Part shown: positions 10,737 to 22,600 of the stretch, in pieces
How the letters are laid out: every line of letters starts with the position of its first letter
Position numbering within the stretch: position 1 is the first letter of the stretch
NCBI RefSeq assembly: GCF_964340395.1
Contig: NC_135560.1
Coordinates: forward strand, 5,767,498-5,831,497
Reading direction: 5' to 3'
From: Glandiceps talaboti
Taxonomy: Eukaryota; Hemichordata; Enteropneusta; Spengelidae
DNA: 64,000 nucleotides
Program-made: the position numbers and the translations under genes
Notes under the pieces: model-generated
Told to the model about the DNA's origin: nothing
The model's database searches: none
Seen by the model: the letters and a program-made list of their open reading frames with translations, nothing else

Positions 10737-10854
10737 GTCTACAGCACATGGTATTCCCAGACGGTCTCGCATTCAAGTACTAACCATGCCCGACGCAGCT
10801 TTGCTTCGGTGATCGGACGAGAACCGGCTTTTTCCACGTGGTATGGCCGTAGAC
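10737..10854 (-). rRNA. 5S rRNA: 5S rRNA gene variant, array 1 copy 16
   Basis: Two substitutions: nt 15 T to C, as in copies 7 and 10, and nt 86 G to C inside box C. It has the GAAGTTTTGG flank but no 154-bp insertion, so it represents the related unit without the insertion. Confidence 0.88.
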
Positions 10855-11419
10855 AAGGTTTTGAACAGAAGTTTTGGTATTTATCACTAAAATGTGCTAC
10901 TCTGACTATTCAGCAATGACAACTTCAATATGTACGTACAGTTGGTGTGCGAAAATACAATCCAGATCCGATACTTTATAGATTTCACACTTCTATATAT
11001 ATCAAAAGTTTCTACACGGCACAGGTACGTAGTGTCAGGCTGTCACAGGTGATCCTAAATTCGGCGCTGTTTGCACCATTCAATTGCAAGTTGTCCAACA
11101 GTAGTAAACAAACCACAGTATTGAAATACGTTATGAAAACGTTACTTTTAAACAGAAGTTCGGTACATTAAATCGCTAGTTGAAAGTGTTTGTTGGGCTG
11201 CTGCATTGGCTGACACCTGGTGAGGAGTTAGAGCGGAATTAAAAGGAAGGGCCGATAATCATGACTTGTGTAGTGTCGGTTCCCCAGCCTTTTGCCGCTG
11301 GAGGCTCTGCCTATGAAACTACCCCAAACGAATGAGTGTGGCGTCGAATTAAGAATGTATGTGATTAATGACGAGATGAATGATGGGTAAATAGAATGAA
11401 AAGGTCAAAAAATCAAAAA

Positions 11420-11537
11420 GTCTACAGCACATGGTATTCCCAGACGGTCTCCCATTCAAGTACTAACCATGCCCGACGCAGCTTTGCTTCGGTGATCGGA
11501 CGAGAACCGGCTTTTTCCACGTAGTATGGCCGTAGAC
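11420..11537 (-). rRNA. 5S rRNA: 5S rRNA gene, array 1 copy 17
   Basis: Identical to copy 1; spacer matches the copies 5, 8 and 11 type, including CAAGTGCAAG. Confidence 0.95.
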
Positions 11538-12102
11538 AAGGTTTTGAACAGAACCTTTGGTATTTATCACTAAAGAGTGCTACTCTGACTATTCAGCAAT
11601 GACAACTTCAATATGTACGTTTAGTTGGTGTGCGAAAATACAATCCAGATCCGATACTTTATAGATTTCACACTTCTATATATATCAAAAGTTTCTACAC
11701 GGCACAGGTACGTAGTGACAGGCTGTCACAGGTGATCCTAAAGTCGGCGCTGTTTACACCATTCAAGTGCAAGTTGCCCAACAGTAGTAAACAAACCACA
11801 GTATTGAAATACGTTATGAAAACGTTACTTTTAAACAGAAGTTCGGTACATTAAATCGCTAGTTGAAAGTGTTTGTTGGGCTGCTGCATCGGCTGACACC
11901 TGGTGAGGAGTTAGAGCGGAATTAAAAGGAAGGGCCGATAATCATGACTTGGATAGTCTCGGTTTCCCAGCCTTTTGCCGCTGGAGGCTCTGCCTATGAA
12001 ACTACCCCAAACGAATGAGTGTGGCGTCGAATTAAGAATGTATGTGATTAAAGACAAGATGAATGATGGGTAAATAGAATGAAAAGGTCAAAAAATCAAA
12101 AA

Positions 12103-12220
12103 GTCTACAGCACATGGTATTCCCAGACGGTCTCCCATTCAAGTACTAACCATGCCCGACGCAGCTTTGCTTCGGTGAATGGACGAGAACCGGCTTTTTC
12201 CACGTAGTATGGCCGTAGAC
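12103..12220 (-). rRNA. 5S rRNA: 5S rRNA gene variant, array 1 copy 18
   Basis: Shares the nt 41 and 42 changes of copies 6 and 9 but keeps the normal base at nt 78, so those two changes came first. Confidence 0.86.
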
Positions 12221-12785
12221 AAGGTTTTGAACAGAACCTTTGGTATTTATCACTAAAGAGTGCTACTCTGACTATTCAGCAATGACAACTTCAATATGTA
12301 CGTATAGTTGGTGTGCGAAAATACAATCCAGATCCGATACTTTATAGATTTCACACTTCTATATATATCAAAAGTTTCTACACGGCACAGGTACGTAGTG
12401 ACAGGCTGTCACAGGTGATCCTAAAGTCGGCGCTGTTTACACCATTCAATTGCAAGTTGCCCAACAGTAGTAAACAAACCACAGTATTGAAATACGTTAT
12501 GAAAACGTTACTTTTAAACAAAAGTTCGGTACATTAAATCGCTAGTTGAAAGTGTTTGTTGGGCTGCTGCATTGGCTGACACCTGGTGAGGAGTTAGAGC
12601 GGAATTAAAAGGAAGGGCCGATAATCATGACTTGGATAGTCTCGGTTCCCCAGCCTTTTGCCGCTGGAGGCTCTGCCTATGAGACTACCCCAAACGAATG
12701 AGTGTGGCGTCGAATTAAGAATGTATGTGATTAATGACGAGATGAATGATGGGTAAATAGAATGAAAAGGTCAAAAAATCAAAAA

Positions 12786-12903
12786 GTCTACAGCACATGG
12801 TATTCCCAGACGGTCTCCCATTCAAGTACTAACCATGCCCGACGCAGCTTTGCTTCGGTGATCGGACGAGAACCGGCTTTTTCCACGTAGTATGGCCGTA
12901 GAC
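12786..12903 (-). rRNA. 5S rRNA: 5S rRNA gene, array 1 copy 19
   Basis: Identical to copy 1. Confidence 0.95.
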
Positions 12904-13469
12904 AAGGTTTTGAACAGAACCTTTGGTATTTATCACTAAAGAGTGCTACTCTGACTATTCAGCAATGACAACTTCAATATGTACGTTTAGTTGGTGTGCG
13001 AAAATACAATCCAGATCCGATACTTTATAGATTTCACACTTCTATATCATATCAAAAGTTTCTACACGGCACAGGTACGTAGTGACAGGCTGTCACAGGT
13101 GATCCTAAAGTCGGCGCTGTTTACACCATTCAATTGCAAGTTGCCCAACAGTAGTAAACAAACCACACTATTGAAATACGTTATGAAAACGTTACTTTTA
13201 AACAGAAGTTCGGTACATTAAATCGCTAGTTGAAAGTGTTTGTTGGGCTGCTGCATTGGCTGACACCTGGTGAGGAGTTAGAGCGGAATTAAAAGGAAGG
13301 GCCGATAATCATGACTTGGATAGTCTCGGTTCCCCAGCCTTTTGCCGCTGGAGGCTCTGCCTATGAGACTACCCCAAACGAATGAGTGTGGCGTCGAATT
13401 AAGAATGTATGTGATTAAAGACAAGATGAATGATGGGTAAATAGAATGAAAAGGTCAAAAAATCAAAAA

Positions 13470-13587
13470 GTATACAGCACATGGTATTCCCAGACGGTCT
13501 CCCATTCAAGTACTAACCATGCCCGACGCAGCTTTGCTTCGGTGATCGGACGAGAACCGGCTTTTTCCACGTAGTATGGCCGTAGAC
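13470..13587 (-). rRNA. 5S rRNA: 5S rRNA gene variant, array 1 copy 20
   Basis: One substitution near the 3' end, nt 116 G to T, which breaks the C3-G116 pair of helix I. Confidence 0.88.
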
Positions 13588-14156
13588 AAGGTTTTGAACA
13601 GAACCTTTGGTATTTATCACTAAAGAGTGCTACTCTGACTATTCAGCAATGACAACTTCAATATGTACGTATAGTTGGTGTGCGAAAATACAATCCAGAT
13701 CCGATACTTTATAGATTTCACACTTCTATATCATATCAAAAGTTTCTACACGGCACAGGTACGTAGTGACAGGCTGTCACAGGTGATCCTAAAGTCGGCG
13801 CTGTTTACACCATTCAATTGCAAGTTGCCCAACAGTAGTAAACAAACCACAGTATTGAAATACGTTATGAAAACGTTACTTTTAAACAAAAGTTCGGTAC
13901 ATTAAATCGCTAGTTGAAAGTGTTTGTTGGGCTGCTGCATTGGCTGACACCTGGTGAGGAGTTAGAGCGGAATTAAAAGGAAGGGCCGATAATCATGACT
14001 TGGATAGTCTCGGTTCCCCAGCCTTTTGCCGCTGGAGGCTCTGCCTATGAGACTACCCCAAACGAATGAGTGTGGCGTCGAATTAAGAATGTATGTGATT
14101 AAAGACACTAAGATGAATGATGGGTAAATAGAATGAAAAGGTCAAAAAATCAAAAA

Positions 14157-14274
14157 GTCTACAGCACATGGTATTCCCAGACGGTCTCCCATTCAAGTAC
14201 TAACCATGCCCGACGCAGCTTTGCTTCGGTGATCGGACGAGAACCGGCTTTTTCCACGTAGTATGGCCGTAGAC
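14157..14274 (-). rRNA. 5S rRNA: 5S rRNA gene, array 1 copy 21
   Basis: Identical to copy 1; unit type of copies 4 and 15. Confidence 0.95.
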
Positions 14275-14840
14275 AAGGTTTTGAACAGAACCTTTGGTAT
14301 TTATCACTAAAGAGTGCTACTCTGACTATTCAGCAATGACAACTTCAATATGCACGTATAGTTGGTGTGCGAAAATACAATCCAGATCCGATACTTAATA
14401 GATTTCACACTTCTATATCATATCAAAAGTTTCTACACGGCACAGGTACGTAGTGACAGGCTGTCACAGGTGATCCTAAAGTCGGCGCTGTTTACACCAT
14501 TCAATTGCAAGTTGCCCAACAGTAGTAAACAAACCACAGTATTGAAATACGTTATGAAAACGTTACTTTTAAACAAAAGTTCGGTACATTAAATCGCTAG
14601 TTGAAAGTGTTTGTTGGGCTGCTGCATTGGCTGACACCTGGTGAGGAGTTAGAGCGGAATTAAAAGGAAGGGCCGATAATCATGACTTGGATAGTCTCGG
14701 TTCCCCAGCCTTTTGCCGCTGGAGGCTCTGCCTATGAGACTACCCCAAACGAATGAGTGTGGCGTCGAATTAAGAATGTATGTGATTAATGACGAGATGA
14801 ATGATGGGTAAATAGAATGAAAAGGTCAAAAAATCAAAAA

Positions 14841-14958
14841 GTCTACAGCACATGGTATTCCCAGACGGTCTCCCATTCAAGTACTAACCATGCCCGACGC
14901 AGCTTTGCTTCGGTGATCGGACGAGAACCGGCTTTTTCCACGTAGTATGGCCGTAGAC
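14841..14958 (-). rRNA. 5S rRNA: 5S rRNA gene, array 1 copy 22
   Basis: Identical to copy 1. Last copy before the N gap; its TATA-like box is retained but the rest of its upstream spacer is lost in the gap. Confidence 0.95.
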
Positions 14959-15000
14959 AAGGTTTTGAACAGAACCTTTGGTATTTATCACTAAAGAGTG

Positions 15001-15100
15001 NNNNNNNNNNNNNNNNNNNNNNNNNNNNNNNNNNNNNNNNNNNNNNNNNNNNNNNNNNNNNNNNNNNNNNNNNNNNNNNNNNNNNNNNNNNNNNNNNNNN
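15001..15100. other. Assembly gap of exactly 100 N
   Basis: A round 100-N run is the usual placeholder for a gap of unknown size. It separates 5S array 1 from unique sequence, so the physical link between array 1 and the DAPK exons is not proven by this sequence. Confidence 0.97.
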
Positions 15101-15715
15101 GGTCACCTTTTCTATAGTATCCATGGTGACAGTTTTCATAGCAAAATTATTAACATGTGTAAATTGTGTAAAATGTTCAACTATAAATAATGCTCCAGAA
15201 AAATTATAAATTATGAATTAAGTTAAAAATGGTGGGCTTTCTAGCTTCGTAGTGATTGTATATTAAATTATGATTCCCCCATTTCATTTGTGGAGACAAA
15301 ATGGTCAATCTTCAGTCTGTTACAACATGACAATTTACGCATGTGCAATTTTGACATCACAAATTTTGTTGAAAGTGACTGTCAGTGTTGCGTAAGGATG
15401 CTTTTCGCTCCCAAGATAATACTTGAAAATGCCATGGACAACTGTTGATAAGGATAGATAAGAGTGTTGTTTTGCGTGACATCTGTGTGTTACCATGGAA
15501 ACTGTTTCAGTGGCCATTATACTGAGATGTTTCGTTTGAATGTCTTGTTAATTCAAACTAAAAGCATTAGCAAGCTGGCAATAAGAGGGAAGAGTCACCG
15601 CTGAGTAACTGCTGTCTGTATATTCCACAGATCAGATCATTACATGTACATCAATATACATGGGTGGTGGTAGGGCGAAATTGACGTCAATTTTATCATT
15701 TTTTTTCTCGAACAG
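15101..15715. other. Intron or flanking sequence before the first visible DAPK exon
   Basis: AT-rich unique sequence with no homology to the 5S unit and no exon that I can recognise. The kinase and calmodulin-binding exons are not here. It ends in a T-rich tract and AACAG acceptor at 15715. Confidence 0.6.
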
Positions 15716-15856
15716 AAATCTAGTACTGATTTGATTGATGAGGAAGAATCGTTTGTACTGATGGCAATATTTCATGCAATAGAAGACGGTAATTTCAGTG
15801 GCATTCGTGAACTTGTGGAAAACCTTGCTAGCTTTGATCCAGATCAAAAAAATAAG
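15716..15856 (+). CDS. DAPK1: DAPK exon a: linker before the ankyrin repeats
   Basis: 47 codons, phase 0 at both ends, acceptor AACAG and donor AAG|GTATGT. The acidic start DLIDEEESFV leads into LMAIFHAIEDGNFSGIRELV, which matches the DAPK1 segment just before the first ankyrin repeat (a LFHAI core). It ends in NK, the same residue pair that closes most of the following ankyrin exons. Confidence 0.88.
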
Positions 15857-16642
15857 GTATGTAGATGTTTTCCATATTAAATAATAGATGATGAGGATTA
15901 TGTTAATCCCAAGAATAAACTAGTATGCGTGTGATAATCCTGTGTCAAAGGAAGAAGATTACATGGATTAAAAGCATACAAGGCATATTTCATAATCTTA
16001 GAAAAGCATGAAGGCTGTGTTACATGTACCTGGTAATCCTAAATGATCCGCTTAAAATCTCAAGGAACTACCTTCAAAGCATATTAATCCTCTTTCTCCC
16101 AAAGAGGTATTTGGTTTGTACACAGCGAAGTACAAGTTGGCGAGAAAGAGGATTAAGCTGAATCATATCAAATAACAATTTGAAAGATTTGATAAATCTC
16201 AAGGCATTAGCTTATATTAAAACTATGTATTTGATAATCTTATCGAAATATTAAAGGTAAATCAAGCTGAATGGAATTATGACTCAGAGGTGGTCATACT
16301 CTTCATGGACATTGGTAGTGTTATGGATACAGAGATATAGCATAGCAGGGATTAGTCCGGTTTTTTATTAAACAAAGATAATTCCTCAGTGTGGTGTTCA
16401 TTTAACACACTAGTACCTGGTTTTTGGGTTTCGATATTCCTTTATCATGGAATCACTATTTGTTCAAAATGTGATAAAGCTAATTTGCTCTCAACATAAA
16501 TTTCAGTCTGTAGATATACTTAATCAAAGCTTGTACTGTTCTATTATGAATTGTCAACTGATTCTTTAAAATTGACTTCAGAGAAAGAATTGCTTACTGC
16601 TCGTTTGTGTGTCTGTCTGTGTGTGTATGTGTGCATGTGCAT

Positions 16643-16691
<49 letters not shown>

Positions 16692-19600
16692 TAGTAGTAA
16701 TCACAGTTGTACAAAATTTCTTCGTTGTCACAGTCATCCACAACATTTACCAAAGGTAAAATGTATGCTGAAGAATACTTTTCTTGAATGACAAAAAACA
16801 ATATAGTTTGAGCCTGAGACTCAGTGAGAGTGGCCTTTGCTTTATTATGCAATTTGCCTGGCTTTATTCATGCAGTAGTAGACATCTATTACCTTGAGCG
16901 CTGTTATGCAGCACATTTTTCGGTAGGGTAAATGTCAAGGGAAATTGTTGCTATAAAACAGCACAAGGGGTAATATGATGTCTACTAGTGCCCGAATAAG
17001 GCCAGGCAATAAGTATTTTATACCACATCACATTCCCAGGCAAGTATTCTTTTCAGAGTGAAAGAAAATCACTCTTAGGACTTGTTTCAAACTATTGTAA
17101 TAGTGTCCTATGGAAAATAGAAATCGAATATGTCCTCTGTATGCAAATTGAGGTCACTAAGGGTCACTAGTCCATACCACATGACATGGTCTAAGCCAAT
17201 CACTGAAGGTTGTATGAAAACAATGTCATAGAATGTAATAGATTGTAGTAGATTTTAAAACTGAGAAGTACTAAGAGAGGAATATAGTTGAACACAAGCT
17301 TCTGAAATGAAAAGTATTACATTATGGCTGGCAAATAGGCCAGGTTCTTTGCTAACATGTCTTCAGCAGGAGTCTGGTCATGGGGTCACCAAATCTAGAT
17401 TTTGTTTGCATGACCCGCTACCACTTAGTGACTGTTGGAGTGTTTCCGCTATCTGTCATTATAACAGAGAATAACAGACTCCTAGTGGGAGATAATTAGT
17501 CCTTGGTAAACCCATATTATCAGACAAACTCTGCTGCGATAGGTTATTAAAACCAACAGAGCAGGCGTATTTGTCTCTCAAAATCTTCAATTTGAATTGA
17601 ATTTGTATGCTTGTATGAGACGTTTAATTTGTGAAACACACTGTTGAGTACCAGGGGGAGTGTATGAAATGTAAGCTGTCATTTACCAGTATCTGAAATA
17701 GACTGATGTAAAAAACTAGCTGTTTACTTCATCTCATCCCTGAAAACTAGATTTTGCTTGTCATAGAGTCTAATACATTGAATAAATGTATACTTAATTT
17801 ACAAAAGACATTTGAACCAGTTTATAAATTATATTTCAATGTTTTTCTTTCCTCTGTGAAAAAATAAAAAATTTCCAAATTTATGTGAAAAAAGGCCATT
17901 AACAGACAGACGAGGATGAAAATATGTGTTTGAAAAACAGTTGTCTGACAGGATTGTCAAAAAATTTGATCCCCAAACAAAAGAATGATCTTATTTTAAG
18001 TAATATTTATGACTCCACTGATGGAAGAGTACTATGATCGAAAACTATGGGATTCAAACATTGGGGTTTTAAAAAAATAATATGGAATCCTGATTTTAGA
18101 ATGAGAGTAAACTCCAAGGTGTAAGAACCAGTGTCAGAATTTGTAATGTATTTACTCATATACCCTATACAAGTAGGGTACTATGATTTACTTTAAAGAA
18201 AATGGTACTATGAAAGGTAGTCATATGGATTCAAGGCTAGTATGATGTATGGTTATACTTGAACCTGTAGCATAAAAAACCCAGAGTGCACAGCTTTACC
18301 AATGCTCTTGTTTGTGTGTACTTCACTTTTCTGTCAGTGAAACATGTAGAAATAGTGTCAAACTCAAGACCAATAAAACTGATATTAAATATAGCAAGTA
18401 TCCATCGTGCAAGGTGCACCACCAATAGCTTATAAGGTTCTCAGTGTCACAGAAGAAATGACAGCTGTGGTTTTCAAGAATGAAATGATTCTGTTTTTTA
18501 GCAAGTATGTTAAACAGAACAAAGCAATAGTGTTGAATTCACATACCGGTACTAATATTCAGCCAATGAGCACTAATAACAGCTTGATGCTTCAATTATA
18601 ACTTATTGCATCATTGTAATTGGTTTATTTTAATTGCTAATATTGCAGCACGGTGAAACTGCAGTACACTTGGCTTCAGGTTACGGACATATGGAAATAT
18701 TGAAATATCTCAAAGTGAAAGGAGCTGGTATAGACATGAAGGACAAGGTATGTTTATCATTCTATTATGTATGCAATGGAAAGCAGTTGACTTGAAACAA
18801 AACTTTGCCTGCTCAACAAAATTGCTACATTGTATTGTTTGGCTCAACAAATGTCTTTCTTAACACTTCTTCCTGGGTGCAGAACAGTACATCTGGCTAT
18901 AGAACAGCACACCTGGTTATAGAACAGTGCACCTGGCTATAGAATATTACACCCAGGTGCAGAATAGTACACCTGGGTACTGAGTATCTGACATATGAAA
19001 ACAATGAAAGCCAAGCAACAAACACACAGTTAATGGCCATTTCAAATAATACCTGTTATCCATATAGGGATATTTCTGATTCACTGCCTTGCCCTTGTCT
19101 TCAGAGGCCTTTATTGTCAAAATTTCAGGATTATAAAAATATGAATATGTGTATTTGCAATGCAATGACCTGACCTTGCCTGTGGCAGGTTTCTTTAATG
19201 AAATTAGATAAAAAGAAAAATATGACTGTTGATATTCATAATTTAATGATATGGCATTGCTTGTGGCAGTTTTCTTTTAATAAAGTTATATCATAAGAAT
19301 AGTATGAGTTATGGCCTTGCGTATAGTAATATCATAACTAGGCAAAGCCCATAAGCTCAGGCAGGGTAGATTCATTTGTGACCGGCTGCCTGGGCCAGGG
19401 TTGAAACACTTGATTTGGGTCATTTTCCAGGGGTATTGACCATCAAAATTATTATTTTTTGAATGACATCTAATTCTCTGACATGGACGAGAAGTAAAGA
19501 AAGGCAACACTCTATGCAGTTGTTGGTTTCAAAAACCATCATAGCCATTAGATTAATATTGTTCATTTTCAATCAGCCAACTTATCATAGACCTTCCACC

Positions 19601-22600
19601 AATGTACGTTGGTCTTTGGACAAATGTTTTGTTGACATGTTGCCGAATATCACGATTTCTCAATTCAACTCGATGATTTAGGAATGTTACTGTACCAACA
19701 AACATAGGAAAGTAGTTATTCTTTTTAGAACATGTATTATGATGTAAAAAAATCAATTATCGGCAATATAAATGTCAAAACTTCCACAACCTGGAAATTA
19801 AACTGCACTATGTCATCAGTGGTCTGTATGCCTCGATACATGTTACAATGTTACAGGCCTACTGGTACAATATTGCAATGCATGGTGATGTTATGTCGCC
19901 TGTGCTCTATGACGAAACGGTAGCGCGTGGAGAATGCACGTAGTATATGGAAAGCGCATGCGTTGTCACTACGCGCCGCAATGCATCCCTGGGAGAACCA
20001 CCAATTTTTTCGCATAGTATATACGACGTGCATGCGTACTAGACATTGAGCATAAGCAGCAGCTTTGCTGACGCTGCACAAGCTATTATTTCACTTTTAT
20101 TTTAACCTCGGGAGTTGACAAGAATTATGATCATGGCACCTGTATAGTTTTATTCCTTAGAGTGAAACTGTGGACTGATGAATTACTGATTACTTTTTTT
20201 CATTATGTTTATTTTGCCATAAAAATAATGGAAATTGGGTTTTGTGATAGTAAAAAATAACTCTGACACAGATGAAAAATTAGCCACTCTAGGCCCAGCC
20301 ACAGAGCACCTCAGGAAGTACTTCTCATTTGCATATTGATAAGCCAGATTTTCGACAGTTTTGACCACACTCCAGGAAAACAATTTTAAATATGAAAATG
20401 GTGAATGACCAAATTTCTTGGATCATTTCAAAAGGAGCAGGAAAAAAATTTCAAATGGCATTTTTAGGGTGATTCATACACTACTTGATTTTCAGACAAA
20501 ACTGTCCCAGCAGTGCACTCTTCCTTTTAAGAGCACCACTGTATAAACTACATTGTACTTCAAACTGTTAGTCTGTCAACATTTTAGAAATCTTAATGGT
20601 TTTATCTGTTGATATAGCAGTCACATATCTAACCAAGCATTAAAAGTGGAGGTTTTATTTACAACTATATGCCCTCATAATGTTATTGACAATCGTGGCC
20701 AAGATGACATAATGACAGATGAAATATTTGATAAGTAAAGCTAGGTGTTTCATCATCTGAAATTTGATATTTTATAACCTGCTAATAAAGAACACTGCAT
20801 AATTATATTTTTACTACATTCACCGAATTTATCAAACAGAAATTGTGTAGACACAATGGTATTTCATTCTTTTCCCTAGTTACCACTGTGTCATACACAT
20901 ACAAATGTAGTTACCTTACCTCCACCTTGTAATGTTAGTTATTTTTATCTGACAATTGTAGTACCCTTAGAGTACAATCACCTGATTCCTTTAACACAGA
21001 AAGACAGCCATTTGTATTCAAACTTTGCATGCGTCACAATTCATTGCTGTCTAGTGCTATCCATGGCATCAAATCTCAAGATCAAAAGTGAAGAGGTGAT
21101 TCAATATCACTGCAGTGATAGCACTAGACTAAAGACATGGCAGAGTGCATAAAAATGATTTATGTATCGCAAGGCAAGGCAAGGCAAGGCAAGACAAAGA
21201 TGTTTCCTGAAGCTTCGTAGTTTGTCTGTAGAGTGATGGCCATTTCATATTTAAAATTTGCAGTCTGTTCAAAATCCCAAAAATCATTATATTTATAATG
21301 CATAGACGTCAAGTCATGTACACTTTTAGTTAATGCTTATTTCAGTCCTTCAAATTTGTACCAAAGACACTCCAAGAGATTTTCCAAAACTGCTCAAGCC
21401 CTCAGGTTAAAGAGCTGATATAAAATACAGTGTTACAAGTCTAAGAGCATGATATGTACGTTCATATATTACATTTTCTACACTGTTGAGATCCTACAAG
21501 TCATAATTTATGCCATGAAATGAATATTCTTCTTTCACAGCATGGTGACAATGCAGTGTACTGGGCTGCGAGGCAGGGCCAGGTTGATGTTATTCAGTAT
21601 TTACAGGAGCAAGAATGCCCCATCAATGAACAAAATAAGGTATGTGTGTCAGTGAACAAATTATGGAATTCATTTCAACTAAGCTGTACCTGGAAATGTA
21701 TTATCCAGGCATACCAAACTAAAATATTCAGGAATGGAACGTAATTTTTATAGAAAATAAATTTTAGAAAAATTTCATATATTTATCCCTAACAAATCAA
21801 GTAAACATTGTTGTTCCCAATAAGTGTATTATAGCAATAGACATTCAACAATGGCATTCAAATGATACTGAATTTTTTTTTTTTAAATTTTGACATTTAT
21901 TGAGTATAGACCAAATCGTAACTGTTGTTGTTGATCTTGCAGTCTGGAGAGACACCGCTACATGTAGCAGGCCGGTATGGACAGACTGAGGCTGTAGAGT
22001 ATCTATGCAGCATAGGAGCTGATACCGATATCCAGGATAAAGATGGAGAAACTACATTACATTGTGCTGCTTGGCATGGCTATTGTGGTATTGTACAATC
22101 CTTGTGTAATGTAGCTTGTGGAACAAATATACAGAACAAGGTAGGTTGTTTTGTTATTGTTTATGTCAGTGTGTACACTGAACTAACACAAAATGAAACA
22201 GATCGCTAACTGTGCAACGTGTCTGGAAGTGAAAAGATGATAAAAATACACAAGGAAAGAAAATGATGTAACAAACCACTGCATGTATGAAATTGAAAGA
22301 TGGTGTGTAATATTCAAGTCAAGTAAAGGTTTATGTTAATAAAGAATAGTCATTCATTGTAAAGGACATGAATTTTAAAAAGTAGACACTTTCATGTTAC
22401 GTATTTTAACTCTCAAATTTCATCCATCATGCCACAAATTCAACAAAACTACATCAACACAAGGCCATTGGGTAAACAGGATAGTGGTGAGCCATTCCCT
22501 TAAGCATGAGTCATTGTACCCTTCCATCATTTGAATTAATGTAGTGTCACTACATTTCCATCGCTGAAACTGTGTTACAGCATTTTCGCTAGTGTCTAAG

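Larger units (their letters stand above)
1..15000 (-). repeat. 5S rDNA tandem array 1 (22 copies)
   Basis: Tandem units, each with one 118-bp 5S rRNA gene on the minus strand and about 565 bp of spacer. Gene-to-gene spacing is 684, 673, 690, 684, 683, 683, 843, 683, 683, 843, 683, 678, 673, 687, 684, 683, 683, 683, 684, 687 and 684 bp. The spacer is nearly identical from unit to unit, as expected under concerted evolution. No histone, U1, U2, U5, U6 or spliced-leader gene was recognised in it. Short ORFs of 68-80 codons recur in the spacer but are not credible genes. The window starts inside a unit and the array ends at an N gap, so neither true edge is visible. Confidence 0.95.
15857..18648 (+). 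other. DAPK intron between exons a and b
   Basis: No exon recognised. Contains a 15-bp inverted repeat (16084-16098 with 16142-16156), a TG microsatellite at 16604-16686 and a foldback element at 16854-17009. Confidence 0.6.
18748..21540 (+). other. DAPK intron between exons b and c
   Basis: No exon recognised. Contains five 20-bp repeats (18881-18980), a CpG-rich patch (19895-20080), an inverted repeat near 21049-21129 and a CAAGG simple repeat at 21170-21195. Confidence 0.6.

Noticed and set aside
1-15000. snRNA, histone or spliced-leader genes linked to the 5S unit
   Set aside because: I looked for U1, U2, U4, U5 and U6 core sequences, an Sm site, histone ORFs and histone stem-loops in the spacer and found none.
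14843-15190. ORFs running through the N gap
   Set aside because: The reading frame across 100 unknown bases has no meaning.
19851-20081. 76-codon minus-strand ORF in the CpG-rich patch
   Set aside because: No recognisable domain and no splice or promoter context; kept only as a base-composition observation.
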